Of a stretch of 64,000 nucleotides of DNA, positions 9,093-17,352 are shown piece after piece (position 1 is the stretch's first letter; each line of letters begins with the position of its first letter). The stretch is taken from positions 1-64,000 of the forward strand of contig JAFYYP010000026.1 in NCBI GenBank assembly GCA_017557505.1, written 5' to 3'. Source of the stretch: Bacillota bacterium. Its GTDB lineage: Bacteria > Bacillota > Clostridia > Peptostreptococcales > Anaerovoracaceae. The notes under the pieces are model-generated. The model ran no database searches. It had not been told where the DNA came from and saw nothing but the letters and a program-made list of their open reading frames with translations. The translations under genes were made by a program, and so were the position numbers.

Positions 9093-10931
9093 ATGGATCT
9101 CTGCGGGTTTGAGATGAGCTTTACCGCTGCCGGCATCCATGGCCTCTATGCGGCCATGGCGTGCTTCATGTGGTTCGTTTCGCTGCTGTTCTCCTTCGAA
9201 TACATGGCGCACTACAAGGGCAAGGCTCAGTACTACGCCTTCATGCTCGTGACGTTCTTCGCGACGGCGGGCGTCTTCCTGTCGGCAGACCTGCTGACGT
9301 GCTTCGTGTTCTTTGAGGTCATGTCCGTCGCGTCGTACGTTCTCGTCATCCACGACCGCTCCAAAGGGGCTATGCGGGCCGGCGAGACGTATCTGGCTGT
9401 CGCGGTCATCGGCGGCATGGTGCTGCTCATGGGCCTGTTCCTGCTGTATCAGATGACGGGGACCCTGAAGATCGCCGAACTCCCCGCGGCCTGCGCGCCT
9501 TATGCGGGCACGGGCAGGCTGTACGCGGCTTCGATCTGCATGCTCGTGGGCTTCGGCGCGAAAGCGGGCCTGTTCCCGCTGCACATCTGGCTGCCGAAGG
9601 CGCATCCGGTGGCGCCGGCCCCCGCGTCTGCGCTGCTGTCCGGCATCCTGACGAAAGCGGGCATTTACGGCATGATCGTCATCTGCTGCTGCATGCTCTC
9701 GGGCGACGAGCACTGGGCGGCGGCCATCCTGACGCTGGCGGCCATCACCATGTTCCTCGGCGCATTCCTCGCGCTGCTGTCGAATAACCTGAAGAAAACG
9801 CTGGCCTGCTCGTCCGTGTCGCAGATCGGCTTCATCACGACCGGCATCGGTATGGCCTGCCTGACGGGCGGCATGAGCGAGATGGCTTCCAAGGGCACCG
9901 TGCTGCACATGGTCAACCATTCGCTCATCAAGCTGCTTTTGTTCTCCTGCGCGGGCGTCGTGTACATGAACCTGCACAAGCTGGCTTTAAAAGACGTGCG
10001 CGGCTGGGGCAGGAACAAACCTCTCCTGGCATCGTATTTCGCGGTCGGCGTACTGACCATTTCGGGCGTTCCGGGCACGAGCGGCTACATCAGCAAAACG
10101 CTGCTGCACGAAGCCATCGTCGAACATATTGAAGAACTCGAGCACATGGGTGAGAACATCTTCGCCTTAAAGAGCCTCGAATGGATCTTCCTGATCTCTG
10201 GCGGCCTGACGTTCGCCTACATGACGCGCCTGTTTTTCTGCCTGTTTGTGCGAAAGAATGAGGCAGAAGCGGTGCAAAAGGAGTATACTAATAAAATAGC
10301 CCCCTACATGAACCGCTTAAGCAAGTTCGTGATCGCGCTGCCTGCGGTCGCGCTGGTGTGCACCGGCGCCGTGTACTGGCAGCACCACTATTACACCTGG
10401 GGCAACATCAAGGGGTCTTTGACGTCCCTTGCGATCGGCGCGCTCATCATGTTTGCTCTGCGCGGCAAACAGCCGGCGGAGCTGCGCTTCGACCTCGAAG
10501 ACAACGTCTACCGGCCCGTCCTGCTGCACGGACTCATCCCCGTGCTGGGCGAGTTCGCGAAGATCTTCGCCGCGGTGGGCGAAACGGCCATCCGCATCGT
10601 GATGCCGCTGCTTGCATGGTTCGCACAGATCCCGGCGAAGGCGGGCGACGCGGTCGCAGGCGTAATCATTCCGTTCCTAGCCTGGCTGGCGAAGAGCATC
10701 GCAGGTTTTGCCGACAGCCTCGTCAAGGCGATGCAGGGAGGAGTGCTGCGGCAGATCAGGCCCCACGAGGAACGTTTCTCCCCGATGGACTGGCTGCGCG
10801 GCCATTCGCTGGCGCGCCGCTGGCAGGAACTGCACATCGACGTACTGGATTTTGCGAACTCCTTGAGCTTCGGCCTGCTGATGGCCATCCTGGGGCTCTG
10901 CATCTTCCTGTTCTATATCATCACGCATTAG
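9093..10931 (+). CDS. Antiporter-like subunit 4 with long C-terminal extension
   Basis: This 612-residue NuoM/MrpD-family protein has TM5 glutamate E75 (FFEVMS) and TM7 lysine K157 (FGAKAGLFPLHIWLPKAHP). Like subunit 2 it lacks the first two helices. After the pump module (to about residue 400) it has some 200 extra residues: a soluble charged stretch, long amphipathic segments (EFAKIFAAVGETAIRIV; LAKSIAGFADSLVKAM) and one terminal membrane helix (LLMAILGLCIFLFYI). That layout recalls the lateral helix and anchor of NuoL, which is inference. AAAGGAGG precedes the ATG. Confidence 0.87.
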   Translation: MDLCGFEMSFTAAGIHGLYAAMACFMWFVSLLFSFEYMAHYKGKAQYYAFMLVTFFATAGVFLSADLLTCFVFFEVMSVASYVLVIHDRSKGAMRAGETYLAVAVIGGMVLLMGLFLLYQMTGTLKIAELPAACAPYAGTGRLYAASICMLVGFGAKAGLFPLHIWLPKAHPVAPAPASALLSGILTKAGIYGMIVICCCMLSGDEHWAAAILTLAAITMFLGAFLALLSNNLKKTLACSSVSQIGFITTGIGMACLTGGMSEMASKGTVLHMVNHSLIKLLLFSCAGVVYMNLHKLALKDVRGWGRNKPLLASYFAVGVLTISGVPGTSGYISKTLLHEAIVEHIEELEHMGENIFALKSLEWIFLISGGLTFAYMTRLFFCLFVRKNEAEAVQKEYTNKIAPYMNRLSKFVIALPAVALVCTGAVYWQHHYYTWGNIKGSLTSLAIGALIMFALRGKQPAELRFDLEDNVYRPVLLHGLIPVLGEFAKIFAAVGETAIRIVMPLLAWFAQIPAKAGDAVAGVIIPFLAWLAKSIAGFADSLVKAMQGGVLRQIRPHEERFSPMDWLRGHSLARRWQELHIDVLDFANSLSFGLLMAILGLCIFLFYIITH

Positions 10932-10943
10932 GCAAGGCATTCC

Positions 10944-11660
10944 ATGTTCGGCATTTTTACAGGGGTCATCACGAATACGCTGGCTGTCATTTTAGGAACG
11001 GCAGCGGGCTGCGTGTTCAAGGGTGAAAAACTGAAAAGAATAGGCGAGAGGGTGTTCCAGGGCTTCGGCCTGTTCACCATCGTGCTGGGCATCTCCAGCG
11101 CCATCGGACTTGAGCATCCGCTGTTCATGCTGGCGTCGATCATCATCGGCACCGCTATCGGCGAACTCGTCGACCTGGACGAAAAGTTCAACCGCTTCGG
11201 GGACTGGCTGAAGAAAAGGTTCGCCAAAGACGGAAACAGCGGTTTCACGGAAGGCTTCATCTCCGGCACGCTGCTGTTCTGCGTCGGCTCCATGACCATC
11301 ATGGGCGCGCTGCAGTCGGGGCTCGAGAACCGCCACACGATCTACTTCACGAAGAGCGTGCTCGACTGCTTCTCCTCGTGCATGTTCGCGATGGGAGGCG
11401 GTGCAGGCGTCGGCTTTGCGGCCATTGCCGTGTTTGTGTACCAGGGCCTGCTCGTGGCATTGGCCAGCCTGCTGACCCCGATCATGACAGCAGAGATCGT
11501 CGCGGTCAGCTCCGCGGTCGGAGGTCTTTCGCTTTTGGGCCTGGGCCTCAACATGCTGGGCATCACGAAACTGAAGGTCGCGAATTTCCTGCCGGCCATG
11601 TTCGTGCCTATCTTCTATCAAATCATTGTTGTGGTATTTCATTTAAAATCGATATTATAG
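10944..11660 (+). CDS. DUF554 family membrane protein
   Basis: The 238-residue protein is an integral membrane protein of the DUF554 (YdfK/YqgA) family: glycine-rich N-terminus FTGVITNTLAVILGTAAG, the conserved segment FCVGSMTIMGALQSG near residue 112-127, and further helices. The family's function is not established. It starts 12 bases after the last antiporter gene with AAGG upstream, so it is probably co-transcribed with the mrp operon, but no functional link is shown by sequence. Confidence 0.88.
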   Translation: MFGIFTGVITNTLAVILGTAAGCVFKGEKLKRIGERVFQGFGLFTIVLGISSAIGLEHPLFMLASIIIGTAIGELVDLDEKFNRFGDWLKKRFAKDGNSGFTEGFISGTLLFCVGSMTIMGALQSGLENRHTIYFTKSVLDCFSSCMFAMGGGAGVGFAAIAVFVYQGLLVALASLLTPIMTAEIVAVSSAVGGLSLLGLGLNMLGITKLKVANFLPAMFVPIFYQIIVVVFHLKSIL

Positions 11661-11667
11661 AATCGTT

Positions 11668-11789
11668 TCGAGGGGTGGCGTCTAAAGAGGCTCATCAAGA
11701 CCGGAGCGAACGCCGTGACTCCCAAGTCGGTTGCCGTCGCGGATGAGCGTAGGGCGAAGATGAGGATGCGTTAGACGACAGGACCTCGA
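11668..11789 (+). ncRNA. Candidate structured leader RNA upstream of the DMT permease
   Basis: This 122-base intergenic segment folds on paper into nested helices: TCGAGG/CCTCGA (11668-11673 with 11784-11789), CGTCTAA/TTAGACG (11679-11685 with 11771-11777), GCTCATC/GATGAGC (11690-11696 with 11742-11748), GCGA/TCGC (11706-11709 with 11737-11740) and a hairpin GACT-CCCA-AGTC with flanking CC/GG. Unpaired purine-rich joining segments remain (11749-11770). The architecture is riboswitch-like, but I cannot match it to a class I know. It ends 10 bases before the permease ribosome binding site. Confidence 0.5.
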
Positions 11790-11813
11790 GAAACGAACCG
11801 GGAGTATGGAATA

Positions 11814-12746
11814 ATGAATAAAAAAATGATCGCCAACATCATGCTCACCATCACCGCGCTGATCTGGGGCGTCTCGTTCGTCTTCCAGCGCAAGGGCATG
11901 GAATATATCGAACCGCTGACGTTCGCGGCTTCAAGACTCGTTCTGGCCGCCCTCGCGGTCACGCTGGTCGCGCTGATCATGGACTTAAAAGACGGCAAGA
12001 AACCGGGCGCGGTCATCGAAAAAGCACCGGATACCGAAAGCTACAAAAAGAACACCATCCTGGGCGGCGTGCTCGCAGGCCTTTGCCTCACGGGAGCAGG
12101 CGCGTTCCAGCAGATGGGCGTCGTCTACACGACGGCCGGAAAAGCCGGCTTCATCACAGCGCTGTACATGATGCTGGTGCCCGTCATCAACTTCATTTTC
12201 TTCCGCAAGAAGAACACCTGGCTCGTGTGGCTGGGCGTGGTCGTCGGCGTCGTCGGACTGTATCTGCTGTGCATGACCGACAAGAGCTTCTCCGTGACCA
12301 AGGGCGATGCGCTCGTCCTGATCTGCTCCGTGTTCTTCGCGCTGCACATCCTCGTGTGCGACCACTTCGCGCCGCTGGGCAACGCGGTGAAGATCTCGGC
12401 CATCCAGTTCATCACGGCGTGCCTGTGCACGTGGGTGCTGGCGATCCTGTGGGAAGCGCCGACCTGGGCGAAGATCGTGTCCGCGGCGGTGCCCATCGCC
12501 TACTGCGGCCTTATGAGCGGCGGCGTGGCCTATACGCTGCAGATCCTGGCGCAGCGCAACACAGACCCGACGGTCGCCGCGCTGATTTTAAGCCTTGAGT
12601 CCGTGTTCGCGGTCATCGGAGGCGCCATCATACTGCACGAGCGCATGAGCCCCAGAGAACTCATCGGCTGCGTCATCATGTTCGTGGCCATCATCCTGGT
12701 GCAGATCCCTCTGCCCGAAAAGAAAGAGAAGAAGACCAATTCATGA
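11814..12746 (+). CDS. DMT superfamily permease (EamA family)
   Basis: The 310-residue protein has ten predicted membrane helices in two EamA repeats, starting MLTITALIWGVSFVFQRKG, with the family's second-repeat pattern ALILSLESVFAVIGGAIILHE near residue 258. EamA transporters typically export metabolites or amino acids; the substrate cannot be read from the sequence. GGGAG lies 9 bases before the ATG. It is preceded by the structured element at 11668-11789 and its stop overlaps the next gene's start (ATGA). Confidence 0.9.
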   Translation: MNKKMIANIMLTITALIWGVSFVFQRKGMEYIEPLTFAASRLVLAALAVTLVALIMDLKDGKKPGAVIEKAPDTESYKKNTILGGVLAGLCLTGAGAFQQMGVVYTTAGKAGFITALYMMLVPVINFIFFRKKNTWLVWLGVVVGVVGLYLLCMTDKSFSVTKGDALVLICSVFFALHILVCDHFAPLGNAVKISAIQFITACLCTWVLAILWEAPTWAKIVSAAVPIAYCGLMSGGVAYTLQILAQRNTDPTVAALILSLESVFAVIGGAIILHERMSPRELIGCVIMFVAIILVQIPLPEKKEKKTNS

Positions 12747-13369
12747 AACTGCTTTTGATCCGCCATCCGGCGACGGAGGCGTTGAAAAAGAGAATCATAT
12801 ACGGACGCAGCGAATCGCCTCTCACCGCGGAAGGTGTGGCGAGCATTATTTGGGCTGCGCAAAAATTGAAGGATCTCGACCTCGCAGCGCTGTACTGCAG
12901 CCCGCAGGAGAGGGCGAGGCTTTTGGCTGACGGGATCGCCAAGGAGCATCCCGGTCTTCCAGTGCGCATCGACGAGCGCATCTGCGAGCTGCACTGCGGC
13001 ATCTACGAGCAGCTGACCATGGAAGAAGCCATGGCGGCCGACCCCGAAGACGCGCACAAATTCATCTATGAGTTCGGGTTCCACCGTCCCAGGGGCGGCG
13101 AGAACTTCGAAGACGTGAAGGCCCGCACGGGTCCCTTCCTGAAAGATGTCACAGTAGAATTCGGAAAGGAGGGATATAACGAGAGACCCATCGCAGTGGT
13201 CTCTCATGCCATGGCCATACGCTCCATGATCTCCCACCTGCTCGGTTACGGGCTGAACGACATCTGGCATTTCCACCTGCAGCCCACCGGCATGCTGGAG
13301 ATCGATTACGACGTTGAAAATCAATTCGGCAGTCTCGTCAGTATGACTGCTCCGGATTCGATCATATAA
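12743..13369 (+). CDS. Histidine phosphatase (phosphoglycerate mutase-like) family protein
   Basis: The 208-residue protein begins with the phosphohistidine motif LLIRHPATE (RHP in place of RHG) and has SPQERAR, the ELHCGIYE acid region and the distal catalytic VVSHAMAIR near residue 150. This fits the CobC/PhoE-like acid phosphatase branch; the substrate is unknown. It overlaps the permease stop by 4 bases and is probably translated with it. Confidence 0.85.
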   Translation: MKLLLIRHPATEALKKRIIYGRSESPLTAEGVASIIWAAQKLKDLDLAALYCSPQERARLLADGIAKEHPGLPVRIDERICELHCGIYEQLTMEEAMAADPEDAHKFIYEFGFHRPRGGENFEDVKARTGPFLKDVTVEFGKEGYNERPIAVVSHAMAIRSMISHLLGYGLNDIWHFHLQPTGMLEIDYDVENQFGSLVSMTAPDSII

Positions 13370-13379
13370 AATACTTGGA

Positions 13380-13399
13380 CCTGCGCCCATTTGCGCAGG
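13380..13399 (+). promoter_or_regulatory. Hairpin immediately before the metG ribosome binding site
   Basis: A perfect 7-bp stem (CCTGCGC / GCGCAGG, 6-nt loop) ends 2 bases before AAAGGAGG of metG. There is no T-run, so it is not a terminator; it could affect translation initiation or mRNA stability. Confidence 0.4.
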
Positions 13400-13412
13400 C
13401 AAAGGAGGAACC

Positions 13413-15377
13413 ATGAAAGACAACAGCAAAACATTCTACATCACCACGCCGATCTATTATCCGAGCGATAATCTGCACATCGGCCACACGTACTGCACCG
13501 TCATGGCAGACGCCATGGCCCGCTTCAAGCGGCTGCAGGGCTTCGACGTGCGCTTTTTGACCGGCACGGACGAACACGGACAGAAGATCCAGAAGAAGGC
13601 GATCGCTGCAGGGGTCACGCCGCAGGAATACGTCGACCGCGTCGTCGCGGGCATCAAGGAACTGTGGGCGACCATGGAGATCTCTTACGATGACTTCATC
13701 CGCACGACCGAACCGCGCCACATGAAGCGCGTACAGGAGATCTTCCGCCGCATGTACGCCAAGGGTGATATCTATAAATCCGCCTACGAAGGTTGGTACT
13801 GCACGGACTGCGAAGCGTTCTGGACCGACACGCAGGCGCCGGACGGCATCTGCCCGGACTGCGGCCGCAAGATCGGCAGAGCGAGTGAGGAAGCTTACTT
13901 CTTCAAGCTGTCCAACTATGCGGACAAGCTTCGTGAACTGTTCACGACGACCGACTTCCTGCAGCCCCAGACTCGCGTCAACGAGATGCTCTCGTTCATC
14001 GACCAGGGCCTGGAAGACCTGTGCATCTCCCGCAGCAGCTTCGACTGGGGCATTCCCGTGCCCATCGACGAGAAGCACGTCATCTACGTGTGGCTGGATG
14101 CGCTCAGCAACTACGTGACCGCTCTGAATTACCCGCCCGCCGACGGCGAGAGCACTGAGCTGTATGAGAAGTACTGGCCGGTCGACTACCACCTCGTGGG
14201 CAAGGAGATCGTCCGCTTCCACTCCATCATCTGGCCGGCCATGCTCATGAGCATCGACGAACCGATCCCGCAGCACGTGCTGGGTCACGGCTGGCTGCTG
14301 ATCGACGGCGGCAAGATGAGCAAGTCCAAGGGCAACGTCGTTGACCCGGTCAAGCTCATCGAGCGCTACGGCGTAGACGCGCTGAAGTACTTCCTGCTCA
14401 GAGAATACACGTTCGGTTCCGACGGCCAGTTCACGAACGAGGTCATGCTCAACCGCATGAACTTCGACCTGGCGAACGACCTGGGCAACCTCGTCTCCCG
14501 CACGACTTCCATGATCGAGAAGTACTGCGGCGGCATCGTGCCCGGTCCCGGCAAGGAAGAAGGTCCGGACGCCGAGCTGAAGGAGATGGCGACGGGCTGC
14601 TACAAGCTGGTCGAAGCCGCCATGGACAAGTTCCAGTTCAACATCGCGCTGGAGGAGATCTGGAAGGTCATCCGCCGCACGAACAAATACATCGACGAGA
14701 CCATGCCCTGGGCGCTGGCTAAGGATCCGGCGCAGAAGAACCGCCTCGACACCGTCATGCACAACCTGGCGGACGCGCTGCGCATCGTGTCCATCCTGAT
14801 CTTCCCGTTCATGCATACCACGAGCTCGAAGATCCGCGAACAGATGGGCATCGGCGGCGAGCCCCTCTGGAAGGACGTCCAGATCTTCGACATGCTGAAC
14901 GGCCAGGTCGCCCACAAGGGCGAAGCCATCTTCCCGCGCATGGACGTGGCGAAGGAACTCGAGGAGCTCGAGGCCATGAACGCGGCAGCCAAGGCGGCTG
15001 CGGGCATCGTTGAAGAGCCGAAGGAAGAACCCGCCGAAGTGGAGCCCTTCAAGGACCTCATCGAATTCGAGGACTTCGAAAAGATCGACCTGCGCGCAGG
15101 CACGATCATCAAGGCAGAGAAGCATCCGAAGGCAGACAAGCTGCTGGTGTTCCAGGTCGACCTGGGCAGCGAAGTACGCCAGATCATCTCCGGCGTCGCG
15201 GGCAGCTATACGCCTGAAGAATGCGTCGGCATGCACGTCATGGCTGTGGTCAACCTCAAGCCGCGCATGCTGCGGGGCCTGGAGTCCCACGGCATGCTGT
15301 GCTTCGGCTGCGACCTGAAGAACAACAAGTTCACGTTTGTCGGAGCCGACGTGCCCAACGGCCAGATCATCGCATAG
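13413..15377 (+). CDS. metG: Methionyl-tRNA synthetase with C-terminal tRNA-binding domain
   Basis: The 654-residue class Ia synthetase charges tRNA-Met with methionine. Visible motifs: HIGH at residues 22-25, zinc-binding Cys pairs CTDC (130-133) and CPDC, and KMSKS at 301-305. Residues about 545-654 form an EMAP-II/tRNA_bind OB-fold (IDLRAGTIIKAEKHPKADKL; RGLESHGML). AAAGGAGG precedes the ATG. It opens the housekeeping run metG-tatD-tilS. Confidence 0.98.
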   Translation: MKDNSKTFYITTPIYYPSDNLHIGHTYCTVMADAMARFKRLQGFDVRFLTGTDEHGQKIQKKAIAAGVTPQEYVDRVVAGIKELWATMEISYDDFIRTTEPRHMKRVQEIFRRMYAKGDIYKSAYEGWYCTDCEAFWTDTQAPDGICPDCGRKIGRASEEAYFFKLSNYADKLRELFTTTDFLQPQTRVNEMLSFIDQGLEDLCISRSSFDWGIPVPIDEKHVIYVWLDALSNYVTALNYPPADGESTELYEKYWPVDYHLVGKEIVRFHSIIWPAMLMSIDEPIPQHVLGHGWLLIDGGKMSKSKGNVVDPVKLIERYGVDALKYFLLREYTFGSDGQFTNEVMLNRMNFDLANDLGNLVSRTTSMIEKYCGGIVPGPGKEEGPDAELKEMATGCYKLVEAAMDKFQFNIALEEIWKVIRRTNKYIDETMPWALAKDPAQKNRLDTVMHNLADALRIVSILIFPFMHTTSSKIREQMGIGGEPLWKDVQIFDMLNGQVAHKGEAIFPRMDVAKELEELEAMNAAAKAAAGIVEEPKEEPAEVEPFKDLIEFEDFEKIDLRAGTIIKAEKHPKADKLLVFQVDLGSEVRQIISGVAGSYTPEECVGMHVMAVVNLKPRMLRGLESHGMLCFGCDLKNNKFTFVGADVPNGQIIA

Positions 15378-15395
15378 AAAAGACAAAGGGGTAAG

Positions 15396-16172
15396 ATGAG
15401 ACTTTTCGATTCTCACTGCCACATTTCCGACGAAGCGTTTGATGAAAACAGGGATGCCCTGATCGACGAGATCCGGGCATCCTCTGTTGCACTTTGCACG
15501 GATGTGGGTTCAGACCTGGCGACGTCCCTAAAATGCGCCGAAACAGCCCAAAACTACGATTTCGTGTATGCGGCAGCGGGATGCCATCCGCACGAGGCGA
15601 AGGATTTCTCGGAAGAGCAGCTGGGACAGATCTTGGAGCTGCTGAAGCAGCCCAAAGTGAAGGCGCTCGGCGAGATCGGCCTGGATTACCACTACGACTT
15701 TTCGCCCCGGGACGTGCAGCAGTACTGGTTCGCGGCGCAGCTTTCGGCTGCGAAAGAGGCAGGCTGCCCCATCATCATCCATTCGCGCGAGGCGGAAGAG
15801 GATACGCTGCGGATCCTGAAGGAATCCGGCATCTTCGGCAAAAACCGCGTCGTCATCCACTGTTTTTCGGGCAGCGCGGAGCTGGCGCGGCAGTACGTGA
15901 AACTGGGTGCCGACATCTCTCTGGCGGGTCCCGTGACGTTCAAGAACGCGAGAAGACCCGTCGAAGTCGTGCAGACGGTGCCTTTAGAGCACCTGTTCGT
16001 CGAGACCGATTCGCCCTACATGGCGCCGGTGCCGTTCCGCGGACAGACGAATACGCCGGTGCACGTCGAAGAAGTTGCAAAAAAGTTCGCAGAGATCAAG
16101 GGCGTGACCCTGGAAGAAGTGGCTGAGACCACGTTCCAAAACGCCTGCGGTTTCTACGGCATCGAGATATAG
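15396..16172 (+). CDS. tatD: TatD family metal-dependent DNase
   Basis: The 258-residue TIM-barrel hydrolase begins with the metal-binding FDSHCHI, has GEIGLDYH near residue 90, IIHSREA, HCFSGSAE and the terminal metal ligand in VETDSPYMAPVP. TatD proteins are 3'-5' DNases and D-aminoacyl-tRNA-deacylase-like enzymes. It follows metG by 18 bases, the usual metG-tatD pair, with AAGGGG before the ATG. Confidence 0.95.
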   Translation: MRLFDSHCHISDEAFDENRDALIDEIRASSVALCTDVGSDLATSLKCAETAQNYDFVYAAAGCHPHEAKDFSEEQLGQILELLKQPKVKALGEIGLDYHYDFSPRDVQQYWFAAQLSAAKEAGCPIIIHSREAEEDTLRILKESGIFGKNRVVIHCFSGSAELARQYVKLGADISLAGPVTFKNARRPVEVVQTVPLEHLFVETDSPYMAPVPFRGQTNTPVHVEEVAKKFAEIKGVTLEEVAETTFQNACGFYGIEI

Positions 16173-16183
16173 ACAGATAGAAC

Positions 16184-17173
16184 ATGAACGCAGAACTGCA
16201 GGTCAGAAAGACCGTCAAAGAGCATAACATGATCGCATCGGGCGACACTGTGATCCTGGGCCTCTCCGGAGGTCCTGATTCGCTGTGCCTGCTGCACATC
16301 CTGAAGGATATGCAGCGGTCTTTGGATTTCGATCTGCAGGCCCTGCACGTCAATCACCTCATGCGCGGCGATCAGGCTAAAGCCGACGAGGAGTGGCTGT
16401 ACGCGCATTGCCGTTCGCTCGGCGTGCCTCTGATGGTCACGCTGTGCGACGTGTACGCGAAAGCCGAAGAAGAGGGCATCTCGCCCGAAGAAGCGGGAAG
16501 AAAAGCGCGTCACAGCGCGCTGCAGCGCCAGAAGGCCGTGCTGGAAACCCCCTGCGGCGGCCTGTGCAAAGGAAGCCGCGTGCGCATCGCACTGGCGCAC
16601 AACCGCGACGATCAGGCGGAGACGGTGCTGATGAGGTTGATGCGGGGCACCGGTATCCACGGTCTTGCGGGCATGGAATACGTGAGGGAGGACGGTCTGA
16701 TCCGCCCGCTTCTGGATACGCCGCGCTCCGAGATCGAGGCGTACTGCGAAAGCAAAGGTCTTCAGCCCCGCTGGGATTCCACCAACGCGGACACGTACTA
16801 CACGCGCAACAAGCTTCGCCTGGAAGTGCTGCCGCTGCTGGAAAAGGAGTTCAATCCGAACTTAAAAGAAGTTCTGGCGCGTCTTGCTGCGAATGCAAGA
16901 GAAGACGACGCGCTGCTGGAAAGACTGGCGCAAAAGGCAGCGGAAGGGCATAAAGGGAGCTTTCCGGTGAAAGAACTCGCCGCGATGGAACCTGCTCTTG
17001 CCAAACGGGTAGTCCGCATCCTGTTCGCGCGCGAAGGCCTGACCGAAGACATCGCCTCAGCGCACCTGGAAAGCCTGCTGGAAGCGGTGCAGGGAAGGCG
17101 CACGGGCAAGGTGATCGAATTCCCGCACGGCTACCGAGCGGAGATCACGCACGACGAGGTGCTGTTTAAATAG
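16184..17173 (+). CDS. tilS: tRNA(Ile)-lysidine synthetase, short form
   Basis: The 329-residue ATP-PP-loop protein (LGLSGGPDSLCLL, residues about 26-38) has the TilS signatures ALHVNHLMRG and AHNRDDQAETVLMRL. TilS converts the wobble C of the AUA-reading tRNA-Ile to lysidine, an essential step. Typical bacterial TilS is 430-470 residues with an extra C-terminal domain; this one stops after the middle substrate-binding helical domain, as in some short forms. The ribosome binding site is poor; it sits 11 bases after tatD. The hpt gene often found between tilS and ftsH is absent. Confidence 0.93.
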   Translation: MNAELQVRKTVKEHNMIASGDTVILGLSGGPDSLCLLHILKDMQRSLDFDLQALHVNHLMRGDQAKADEEWLYAHCRSLGVPLMVTLCDVYAKAEEEGISPEEAGRKARHSALQRQKAVLETPCGGLCKGSRVRIALAHNRDDQAETVLMRLMRGTGIHGLAGMEYVREDGLIRPLLDTPRSEIEAYCESKGLQPRWDSTNADTYYTRNKLRLEVLPLLEKEFNPNLKEVLARLAANAREDDALLERLAQKAAEGHKGSFPVKELAAMEPALAKRVVRILFAREGLTEDIASAHLESLLEAVQGRRTGKVIEFPHGYRAEITHDEVLFK

Positions 17174-17221
17174 CGCGCCTTCGGACCGGCTAAACACGCT
17201 CGGTTCCTCAGCACCCCATAA

Positions 17222-17244
17222 GACAAAAGAACCGTCCCCGTGTC
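17222..17244 (+). repeat. Dispersed 23-bp intergenic repeat, copy 1
   Basis: A 23-bp element with core AGAACCGTCCCCGTGTC and GACA at the other end. Related copies lie at 30622-30644 and 42907-42929, all between genes. This copy has lost the inner stem bases (AAA instead of GGA). Confidence 0.75.
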
Positions 17245-17257
17245 CTCATTTTGCTTG

Positions 17258-17283
17258 TATATTACCAAATATTATGGTAGTAT
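17258..17283. promoter_or_regulatory. Inverted repeat upstream of ftsH
   Basis: TATTACCA and TGGTAGTA flank AATATTA in the AT-rich leader of ftsH. It may be an operator; no regulator can be assigned. Confidence 0.3.
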
Positions 17284-17352
17284 ATTGTGTCATACTACAA
17301 ATTGTTGACAACGCGAACAAATTCAAAGTACTTTTACGGAGGAATTTTGTAG

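Noticed and set aside
11740..11756. Segment GAGCGTAGGG resembling part of a TPP riboswitch
   Set aside because: The other conserved TPP blocks (CTGAGA and the ACCTGATC-type segment) are absent.
13362..15422. A 686-codon minus-strand frame opposite metG
   Set aside because: Same antisense artefact; metG on the plus strand has HIGH and KMSKS motifs.
17305..17334. TTGACA-N18-TACTTT as the ftsH promoter
   Set aside because: The predicted start would remove the ftsH ribosome binding site, so it is not listed as the promoter.
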